From positions 1 to 24,564 of the forward strand of contig JBATUR010000028.1 of NCBI GenBank assembly GCA_049671305.1: a stretch of DNA of 24,564 nt. Direction: 5' to 3'. The position numbers and the translations under genes are program-made. The notes beneath the pieces are model-generated. The model did not search any database, was not told where the DNA came from, and saw only the letters and a program-made list of their open reading frames with translations. This DNA is from CADCTM01 sp049671305. Its GTDB lineage: Bacteria; Cyanobacteriota; Cyanobacteriia; Cyanobacteriales; Coleofasciculaceae. This document shows, in pieces, positions 8,658 through 15,275 of this stretch (positions within the stretch are counted from its first letter, which is position 1; every line of letters begins with the position of its first letter).

Positions 8658-8760
8658 TTTGATAACAAGAGTTTATTTCCCATTTGTGCCAAGCTAATAA
8701 AACATATCTTAAAGAATCTTTTGTCGGGGGTGCAAGCCAACAAACGATACAGAGGTCAAA

Positions 8761-11139
8761 ATGGAAACAGAATCGGTCTCTCCAGTTTTCTCAATTAGCA
8801 AGCGAGGCAGACAGTTGCAGCAGTTGCCATCAGTCGATAAAGAAGAGGTTAACGCTCCGCCTCAGAAAGGATTGAATTTACGTCCGCTTTTGAGGACTAT
8901 CAAGCGGAAAGCCATACTAGTTATTGGTATCACAGGTTTAGTCACAGCAGGGGCTGTTATTTACAGCAGAACGCTCCCAACTTCATATAAAGGCGATTTC
9001 CGGCTTTTAGTTGAACCGATAACTAATGAAGGAAGAGTGGTTGAACCCTCGGCGATCAGTCGTGCTCAAGGACAAGGGTCTAGCCGAGAAACTTCTAATC
9101 TAGACTATGCCACTCAACTTGAGATTTTACAAAGTCCCAGGATATTGCAAGATATCTTTGAACAAGCTAAAACTAAATATCCGGAGTTAAATAGATTTAT
9201 ATTCGACAAAAGCTTTGGGGTTCAACGCTACGAGGGAGCAAATCCTCAGCAAGCCGAAAGAACCAAGCTTATTCAAGTTACCTATAGCGCAAAAGACTCT
9301 AAAGAAGTTTTAGATGTTTTGCAAATAGCGGCTACCAAGTATTTAAAGTACAGTTTGGACGAACGTAAGACTCGTATTGGTGAGGGAGTAAAGTTTATTG
9401 ATGACCAACTTCCAGAATTACAAACACGAGTTGAGACATTACAATCGCAATTGCAAAGACTACAACAGCAGTATAAATTAAGCGATCCCAAATCACAGGG
9501 TGATGCTTTGTTTACCCAAGTTCGTACAATTGCCAACGATCAAGCAGCCACTCAAAGCTTATTACAAGAGCAGAGAGCGCTCTATATAAATTTACAGCAG
9601 CAATTAAATCTCACGCCTGATGAGGCAATTGCTGCTTCGGCTTTGAGTCAAGAGCCTAATTACACAGCATTGCAGGCAAGAATTCAGGAGTTAGACAATC
9701 AAATTGCTGTAGAATCAGGTCGTTTTTCTGAGGAAAGTCCGACTATTCGTTCCTTAAGAGCTAAACGTGCTAATTTAGCTACATTAGAAGCTCAAGAAAA
9801 AAGCAAAATTCTTGGACAAAACCAAGGGGGAGCAACAGGTAATCCTCAAGTAAGTTCTTTTCAAAATGCAGTTCGTGTTGGACTAATTGAGCAAATGGTT
9901 CAAGCCAACAACCAAATTAAGTTGCTAGAAGTTCGCAGTCGGGAACTCGCTAATAATAGAGCAGCCATTGAAGGACAAGCACGGCAATTTCCTAGTATTG
10001 CACGTCAGTATAGTGATTTACAAGGACAGTTGGATATTGCTACCAAGACACGAGATCAATTGTTGACTCAGCGAGAAACTTTGCGTGTTGAAGCAGCTCA
10101 GAATCAGATACCTTGGGAGCTTGTGTCTAAACCAGCAATTCCTACAGGTCCCGGTGGTAATTTAGTTGCTGCTCCGAGCAAATCTAGAAATATTCAAGTA
10201 GGCGGATTAGTTGCTGGGTTGCTGTTAGGAGTAGGTGCGGCTGTATTGTTTGAAAAAGGTCGCAATATTTTCTACGTTTCCGAAGAAATTGAAGAGGCAA
10301 TTCAATTACCTTTGTTAGGAGTAATTCCTCTTTATAGAGGTAGTCAGCAGTTGTCTAATTCTCCTTCATTTGTTGGAGCAATTGAACAAGCTGGTGGCAG
10401 TAATAAAAGTGCTACTTTGTTTAGAGAAGCTTTTGACTCGCTTTATGCAAACATACGCTTTCTTTTTTCAGATCCGGCAATTCGTTCTTTAGCTGTTTGT
10501 TCAGCGGCGGCTGGAGATGGTAAATCTACGGTAGCATTACATTTGGCTCAAACGGCAGCAGCGATGGGACAACGAGTTTTGTTAGTCGATGCTAATTTAC
10601 GTCAGCCTCAACTGCACAATAAGTTGAATTTAGCTAATCAGAAGGGGTTGAACGATCTGCTTGCCAAAAAAATAGCTCCTAACGAACTATTAGGGCGATC
10701 GCAAGTTGGTGAGAATTTTTTTGTTTTAACAGCAGGTCAGCCTTTTCCTAACTCTACCAAACTACTTGCTTCAACTCAAATGCAGTATTTAATGGAGGAG
10801 TTTCAAGCTACTTTTGACTTGGTTATTTATGACACGCCAGATCTTACTGACTTTAGAGATGCCAATTTCCTTGCCACTCATACCGATGGAATTTTGATGG
10901 TTGTTGCTATTAGTAAGACAAGTCGCTCTGCAGTTAAGAAAGTGATGGAACAATTAAATACGTTCCGTTTACCTACTTTGGGGGTTGTTGCTAATCACGT
11001 TAAGAAAAATCAGAAGATTTCTTACGAGAACAATACTCCTCATAACTTGCAATTAGAGAATGATGAATTACAAGTTCGTCCAAATTCAGAAAAGTGGCTT
11101 GACTATCAGCAGGAAAAAATTAACGAGAGGAAGTCATAA
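8761..11139 (+). CDS. Wzc/GumC-like polysaccharide co-polymerase fused to a BY-kinase-type ATPase
   Basis: 792 residues. A first membrane helix lies at about 51-69, a long periplasmic part with coiled coil (about 205-445) follows, then a proline-rich linker and a second helix (479-497). The cytoplasmic ATPase has Walker A SAAAGDGKST (581-590), Walker A' VLLVDANLRQP (606-616) and Walker B FDLVIYDTPD (685-694). Such proteins control chain length and assembly in Wzy-dependent export and usually act by tyrosine autophosphorylation cycles. Two normal kinase features are missing: EX2RX2R reads E556-AF-D559-SL-Y562, and the C-terminal tail has just Y755 and Y782 rather than a tyrosine cluster. GAGG lies about 6 nt before the ATG. 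The gene is alone on this strand, between the TnpB element and a structured spacer. A HIP1 site is at 10695. Confidence 0.88.
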   Translation: METESVSPVFSISKRGRQLQQLPSVDKEEVNAPPQKGLNLRPLLRTIKRKAILVIGITGLVTAGAVIYSRTLPTSYKGDFRLLVEPITNEGRVVEPSAISRAQGQGSSRETSNLDYATQLEILQSPRILQDIFEQAKTKYPELNRFIFDKSFGVQRYEGANPQQAERTKLIQVTYSAKDSKEVLDVLQIAATKYLKYSLDERKTRIGEGVKFIDDQLPELQTRVETLQSQLQRLQQQYKLSDPKSQGDALFTQVRTIANDQAATQSLLQEQRALYINLQQQLNLTPDEAIAASALSQEPNYTALQARIQELDNQIAVESGRFSEESPTIRSLRAKRANLATLEAQEKSKILGQNQGGATGNPQVSSFQNAVRVGLIEQMVQANNQIKLLEVRSRELANNRAAIEGQARQFPSIARQYSDLQGQLDIATKTRDQLLTQRETLRVEAAQNQIPWELVSKPAIPTGPGGNLVAAPSKSRNIQVGGLVAGLLLGVGAAVLFEKGRNIFYVSEEIEEAIQLPLLGVIPLYRGSQQLSNSPSFVGAIEQAGGSNKSATLFREAFDSLYANIRFLFSDPAIRSLAVCSAAAGDGKSTVALHLAQTAAAMGQRVLLVDANLRQPQLHNKLNLANQKGLNDLLAKKIAPNELLGRSQVGENFFVLTAGQPFPNSTKLLASTQMQYLMEEFQATFDLVIYDTPDLTDFRDANFLATHTDGILMVVAISKTSRSAVKKVMEQLNTFRLPTLGVVANHVKKNQKISYENNTPHNLQLENDELQVRPNSEKWLDYQQEKINERKS

Positions 11140-11164
11140 TAGCATTTCCAGCAGCTAATTTAAG

Positions 11165-11219
11165 ATCTCTCGGTTATTATCTTTCACTTTAAGCCGAAAG
11201 ATTGAATAAGCCGAGAGAT
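11165..11219. terminator. Long nested stem-loop after wzc
   Basis: ATCTCTCGG (11165) pairs with CCGAGAGAT (11211), the adjoining TTATT with AATAA, and an inner ATCTTTC with GAAAGAT; one G is bulged. The stem starts 26 bp after the wzc stop codon and is followed by AAAAAG and later TTTTTG. It probably ends or protects the wzc transcript, but lacks a proper T-tract directly after the stem. Confidence 0.5.
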
Positions 11220-11332
11220 AAAAAGATTGAATTTTTGATGCTTTCAACTGTCAACTCATCAAAAAAATAATGTCAAGATTCAAAGTTAAATAAATTTTGT
11301 AGATTGTCAAAACAACTTAATTATTAAAATGG

Positions 11333-11368
11333 TACACTCCCTTACATCTAGCTTGTTGAGGGAGTGTA
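11333..11368. repeat. 9-bp inverted repeat
   Basis: TACACTCCC (11333-11341) pairs with GGGAGTGTA (11360-11368) around an 18-nt loop. There is no T-tract, so a terminator role is not supported. It may be part of the spacer's structured RNA or a protein-binding site. Confidence 0.5.
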
Positions 11369-11446
11369 AATTAATGTTATCAATTGTTCAAAACTATAGC
11401 TTTTTTGAGTTTTAGGAAGTACACATATAGTGTTTCCTAACTAGAC

Positions 11447-11608
11447 GAAGTACAGTTTTTAAAATTAAAGCTCTGCTGTATAAGTTAGCCTGTTTCTCGC
11501 AAGAGCAAGAATCAATATTATACAGAAGAAGTACAGTTTTTAGAATTAAAACTCTGCTGTATAAGTTAGCTTATTTCTCGCAAGAGCAAGAAACACTACT
11601 ATACAGCA
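11447..11608. repeat. 81-bp tandem direct repeat with conserved stem-loop
   Basis: Two copies, 11447-11527 and 11528-11608, differ at about a dozen positions. Each copy holds an outer stem (copy 1 CTGTATAA 11476 with TTATACAG 11518; copy 2 CTGCTGTATA 11554 with TATACAGCAG 11600) and an inner CTC-GCAA-GAG tetraloop hairpin (11496, 11577). Stems are better conserved than the flanks of the loop. Confidence 0.8.
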
Positions 11609-11613
11609 GTTAA

Positions 11614-11646
11614 TGAGAATTTTTTGAGCTTTGGCTCTATATCTCA
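11614..11646. repeat. Double stem-loop
   Basis: TGAGA (11614) pairs with TCTCA (11642), enclosing a perfect GAGC-TTTG-GCTC hairpin (11626-11637). It follows the 81-bp tandem repeat directly. Confidence 0.5.
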
Positions 11647-11713
11647 CACAATCAAGAATCGCTACATAGCAAATCTCATTTAAGTGAAGTACAGTTGATT
11701 TTTTTTAATGTTC

Positions 11714-11734
11714 CCTATTGCCTATTTCCTATTC
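11714..11734. repeat. Heptamer repeat, STRR-like
   Basis: Three head-to-tail copies of CCTATTN (CCTATTG, CCTATTT, CCTATTC). Short tandem heptamers of this sort are common between genes of filamentous cyanobacteria. Confidence 0.6.
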
Positions 11735-11792
11735 TTCAAAACTTAGGGTTGTGCACCTCACACAATTGAGAATTGAATTGCTATATCAATAA

Positions 11793-12602
11793 CTAATCAA
11801 GTGTTTGAGCCATCTTATCGCAAGTAACGTTATCAGAATGATTAGGATATGTAGTATTGAATGGATCTACATAAAGGTTGAATTTTTGCTTAAAGACTAA
11901 CCAAAAGAAAGAAGGACTATGAATTAAGTAACGCTTCCATAATCTCTTTGGTTCAGATAATAATCGATACAACCATTCCAAACCAACTTCACTACTCCAT
12001 TTAGGTGCTCTTTTGATATTGCCAGCTTCAAAATCGATAGTGGCACCAATGGCTAAGAAAATTTTGATGTTTGTAAATTTATCTTTGTACTTGCAGATAA
12101 ATTTTTCTTGCTTGGGTGCGCCAACTCCTACAGCAAGCACAGTTGCGCCTGATTGATTAACAATATCAATCATTTTCAAACATTCTTCTTCATTGTTTTC
12201 AAAACCAAAAGATGGTGAATGAGCGCCTACTACTATTTCTCTACCGACTTGATTATTAATCTTCTTTTGAGCTTCTATTGCTACGCCTTCACGGGCACCT
12301 AGAAGAAAGATTTTAATGTCTTTATTATCTTTATGATACTTGTAAAAAGCTGGGAAAAGATCAGAGCCAGAAATTTTTTCTTTAATAGGAGTTCCTAATA
12401 GTCTAGATATATAAAATAAAATCTTGCTGTCACATATTTTGTAACTTGCACAATTATAAGTTTTATAAAAATCTCGATCATCTTGGAGTTTCATTAGATG
12501 ATCAACATTAGGAGTAAAGACGATGCCGCTTTTTAAGTTACTTAGTAATTCTGACTCTGATAAGTTGTCAATAGAAACATTCAGTAATTTAACTCGGTTC
12601 AT
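11793..12602 (-). CDS. WecG/TagA/CpsF-family glycosyltransferase (GT26)
   Basis: 269 residues. The family core is complete: TPNVDHL (30-36), a CDSKIL segment (57-62) at the usual catalytic Asp site, the GSDLF motif (79-83), FLLGAREG (99-106), VGVGAPKQEKF (158-168) and the long signature from R198 to Y225 (RAPKW, VGLEWLYRL, EPKRLWKRY). These transferases add the second sugar, commonly N-acetylmannosamine(uronate), to a lipid-linked first sugar at the inner membrane; the C-terminal helical part attaches them to the membrane. The 'DS' after the Asp replaces the more common 'DG', a variation of uncertain effect. AGGAA about 11 nt upstream supports the ATG. It is a single leftward gene convergent with wzc; the priming transferase is not in the window. 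Confidence 0.92.
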   Translation of the reverse strand: MNRVKLLNVSIDNLSESELLSNLKSGIVFTPNVDHLMKLQDDRDFYKTYNCASYKICDSKILFYISRLLGTPIKEKISGSDLFPAFYKYHKDNKDIKIFLLGAREGVAIEAQKKINNQVGREIVVGAHSPSFGFENNEEECLKMIDIVNQSGATVLAVGVGAPKQEKFICKYKDKFTNIKIFLAIGATIDFEAGNIKRAPKWSSEVGLEWLYRLLSEPKRLWKRYLIHSPSFFWLVFKQKFNLYVDPFNTTYPNHSDNVTCDKMAQTLD

Positions 12603-12841
12603 GTGACTTGATTCCTAAGTTGACTTATTTGAGCACTTATTAGCAGTAAACCTCTTAAGCTAAGATAGTTAACTTGTTTACAGCTTTATTCTTATTTTTT
12701 AAATATACAAAACCTCAATTTATCTAGCTACCAAACTTTCCTAGCTTTACTGTTTCTTCAAAATATTGACTTCGTAGCTTTACGTTTTCTTTAATTAACT
12801 TAAAAAGCTCTTTTGCTTCAAAATAATCTATCTTGTGGAGG

Positions 12842-12870
12842 TTGACGTATACTGCTTTGAAAAATAATCA
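12842..12870 (+). promoter_or_regulatory. Possible sigma-70-type promoter facing right
   Basis: TTGACG (12842-12847) and TAATCA (12865-12870) are spaced by 17 bp. The -35 is close to consensus, the -10 is moderate. No plus-strand protein gene follows; a short transcript would end at the hairpin at 12989-13020. Confidence 0.35.
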
Positions 12871-12936
12871 GTAAAGATAGCAAAGAAAAGAAGCAAATGC
12901 CTGAATTTTATACAAAAGGTGAGAAAAAATGATAAC

Positions 12937-12969
12937 TTTAATTTTCAAAACATTTCTTTGAAAATTAAA
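12937..12969. repeat. Perfect 13-bp inverted repeat
   Basis: TTTAATTTTCAAA (12937-12949) is followed after 7 nt by its exact reverse complement (12957-12969). It is AT-only except for one C/G pair. It could be an operator, or a stem in a small RNA or a 3' UTR. Confidence 0.65.
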
Positions 12970-12980
12970 CAATAACTAAC

Positions 12981-13024
12981 AAAAAAAAGATGCAATTTCT
13001 ATAATTCAGAAAATTGCATCTTTT
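12981..13024 (-). terminator. Intrinsic terminator of the lipoprotein gene
   Basis: GATGCAATTT (12989) and AAATTGCATC (13011) form a 10-bp stem with a 12-nt loop. On the minus strand the stem is followed by eight Ts (A-tract 12981-12988), the classical form. On the plus strand four Ts follow, so weak two-way action is possible. It lies 62 bp after the stop codon of the lipoprotein gene. Confidence 0.8.
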
Positions 13025-13085
13025 ACAGTTTTGGCTAATTTGCAACCAGAAATTCACTTCCTATGTTGTACAGATTAGAAGTAAC

Positions 13086-13889
13086 TTACTGTAAAAATTC
13101 AGAAGGAGAAAGCGGTGCAGTTGTACGTCGTTTTTCAGGTTTTTCATAGTTGTTGATATTTGGTGGTTCTGGTATCAACAAAAAGCGATTTCCCCAGCCC
13201 CCATTAATATCTTCTGGTTTAGGTTGAGGAGGAGTTGTTTGACCTTTAGGTAAATCAACTGCTAAAACTTGACTTGCCTGAATATATCGTTCACCATCTA
13301 CAGTATTGCGAACCAAATTACTAACAAGTTTAACTCCCTGTTTTTCTAATTGAGATTCTAATTCTGATAATGAGCCTGTAGGAGCTACAGTAGCAAGAAA
13401 AGTTACATCAGGTTCAGAGGTCATTGAAAGCCCAAGCTTAGACTGCTCTAGTTGCCAAGTCTCTTGAAACTGACCGCTTGGTGCGACTTTCCAAAGGTTC
13501 AAAGTTGTTTGCCATGCTCCTTTATTTACCTTGACATCTTGATAAGCCAAGATTGAATATGTTTGATCTGGAGTTAGATTTGGTATCCTTGATTTATCTG
13601 GTTTAAGCAAGCGAATAGCCGCGACTGTAATACTGCTTTTGTCAGGAAGATTAGTCTTTCCAGTGACTGTATAAATCCCTGAACGACCTGATGGTGTAAC
13701 TTGAATGTTGAAATCTGCATTTGAAGATAAGTTAGGTAGCAAAGAAGGTAGTCTTTGTAGTGTTTCGCTTGTTTGAGAACAGCCAGTACTTAAAACTAAC
13801 AACAGCGAAATACCGACAATGCCTTTAATAAAATAGAATCTATTTTTTGTTAATTTGTTGAGTAATAAACGGCAGTGCCAATTTAGCAT
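13086..13889 (-). CDS. Putative lipoprotein of unknown function
   Basis: 267 residues; family not recognised. The N-terminus has a charged region, a hydrophobic stretch (IVGISLLLVLS, about 24-34) and C37 in LSTGCSQ, an imperfect lipobox (Ser at -3), so it is probably a lipid-anchored periplasmic protein. Residues 53-170 look like beta-sandwich strands (FNIQVTPSGRSGIYTVTGKT, then WQTTLNLWKVAPSGQFQETW). A proline-rich, disordered-looking tail (PPQPKPED... to the end) follows. GGGAG lies upstream of the ATG, somewhat far (13 nt). The gene stands alone with its own terminator and is divergent from the OprB/TPR pair across a 1.3-kb spacer. Its place inside a polysaccharide locus suggests an envelope or export role, but that is only context. 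Confidence 0.7.
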   Translation of the reverse strand: MLNWHCRLLLNKLTKNRFYFIKGIVGISLLLVLSTGCSQTSETLQRLPSLLPNLSSNADFNIQVTPSGRSGIYTVTGKTNLPDKSSITVAAIRLLKPDKSRIPNLTPDQTYSILAYQDVKVNKGAWQTTLNLWKVAPSGQFQETWQLEQSKLGLSMTSEPDVTFLATVAPTGSLSELESQLEKQGVKLVSNLVRNTVDGERYIQASQVLAVDLPKGQTTPPQPKPEDINGGWGNRFLLIPEPPNINNYEKPEKRRTTAPLSPSEFLQ

Positions 13890-15275
13890 AAAAACTCATC
13901 AACTCCCTAGCGACTTAAAGATTAATGTTGGTAGAATAAAAAAGCAACCAGGGTTTCATTAATGATTGAAATACCCTAAGTTTTTTGGCAAACTCGCATC
14001 TTTAATAAAATAAAGTGCTTACTTGCAAAATTGCTCTTATGCATCCCTGGTGAAATACTACTTACGAGACATTTTTACCGTAATGCCTAACGCACATTTT
14101 AAGATTAATGATGAAAAGTCATAATCTTTTACAAACCTACAGTCAATAATTTGACAAAAATTAGTGCCAATAGAACTTACAATAAAATAATTGTGCAAGA
14201 CTTGATACTAAAGATTTAGTTTTTCTGAAAACTGACTACTTGTACTTTAGCTTATAAAGACACGATTCAAGTTGAACTAGTTTTTCAGAAAGAAAAGCAC
14301 ATTGATGGTGATAATTTACTACGAGCTAAATGGCATCTTTTGGTTTTTGTTTTTAACTCTGACTCGACCTTAGCACAGGATAACGTCTCCACTCTCAACA
14401 ATCTTTCACTCAATTAAAGCGAATTGAGACTTATACATTTTCCGCAGTTTTTTGTGTTGAGCAATTATCTGCCTTGTCTAAGCAGAACAACACTTTCGTT
14501 GAGTTAAACTCATAAACAGGTATCATACAAGTAAAAATACAGCTAAAAGCTGTACATTATGGCAGAATGTTAAGATCTTCTTCAACTACCGCCTTACTTT
14601 AACTGGATTATTTCTGCCGTCTTAATCAAACTTTACAGGATTTTTATATTCTAGTGGCAGTTTTTTATCAACTCTTGATAAATACAGGTTAAAACGGAAA
14701 GAGGAAACATCTAAACGGATATGGCAGTTTAGAAAACCTGACGAACTGGAAGAGACTTTATCACAAATTTCTCTTCTTTACCCAAAATTTTCAGGCGTGC
14801 GCTTATAAAGTATCAGGACATCTAGTTTGATGGCAGCACTCTTCAAATTTGGGCTTCTAGAGAATTCTTGCCGAAAAGTGCTATCTATCAGCAAAAAGCA
14901 ACAAGGCTTTACAAATCAAGCCTGATTTATTTTGAGTTGCTTTCTTTTTTAGGAAAAGCAATATTCAGAATTGGATTGATTTTCTTTGAGTTTCAATGAG
15001 ACTCAAGTATAGTTTTGTGCCTTTTTAGACGAAATTAGTTTAGCTAAAATCGTTTAGAAAAAATCATGAACCAAAAAGGTTATTACCTCAATAAAGAGGA
15101 TAAAAAGCTCAATGTTTTAAGAGAGTAATACTGCCCATATTCGGCTAATTCAACACTCAATTAACTAATTTTCAGTAAAGCAAGCGAAACTTCCGGAAGC
15201 TGTTTTCAGACCTTGGAAAATGAAGTACCGACAGTGAAAGCTACTCAAGTACACATATCTATAATCGTGGTGCTC
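13890..15275. other. Large non-coding divergent region
   Basis: About 1.3 kb with no gene supported on either strand. It must hold the promoters of the leftward lipoprotein gene and the rightward OprB/TPR pair. Visible structures are TACAGCT-AAA-AGCTGTA (14538-14554), AGGCTT/AAGCCT (14904-14923), TTGCTTT/AAAGCAA (14937-14961) and a 9-bp stem with one G-T pair at 14986-15006. The region is AT-rich and could contain a long 5' leader; no known riboswitch was recognised. Confidence 0.6.

Larger units (their letters stand above)
11140..11792. other. Structured non-coding spacer between convergent wzc and GT26 genes
   Basis: The spacer holds no gene but an unusual number of stem-loops and direct repeats: a nested stem (11165-11219), a 9-bp stem (11333-11368), an 81-bp tandem repeat (11447-11608), a double stem (11614-11646) and a heptamer run (11714-11734). 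The octamer GAAGTACA occurs at 11416, 11447, 11528 and 11686. A second direct repeat, CTCACACAAT followed by similar sequence, starts at 11643 and 11757. Confidence 0.75.
12603..13085. other. Non-coding spacer with a terminator, inverted repeat and possible small RNA
   Basis: No gene is seen between the leftward lipoprotein and GT26 genes. It contains the terminator at 12981-13024, a perfect 13-bp inverted repeat at 12937-12969, and on the plus strand a promoter-like pair at 12842-12870. The promoter of the GT26 gene should also lie here but no clear match was found on the minus strand. Confidence 0.6.

Noticed and set aside
8684..8875. A 63-codon frame overlapping the start of wzc
   Set aside because: It overlaps the wzc N-terminus in another frame, and the wzc start has a good ribosome site.
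11416..11694. Repeated GAAGTACA units considered as a CRISPR array
   Set aside because: Spacing is irregular (31, 81, 158 bp), only two long copies exist and the whole unit repeats, so there are no unique spacers.
15066..15128. A 20-codon ORF (MNQKGYYLNKE...) upstream of the porin gene
   Set aside because: No ribosome site and no overlap with the next gene; such a short ORF is expected by chance in AT-rich DNA.
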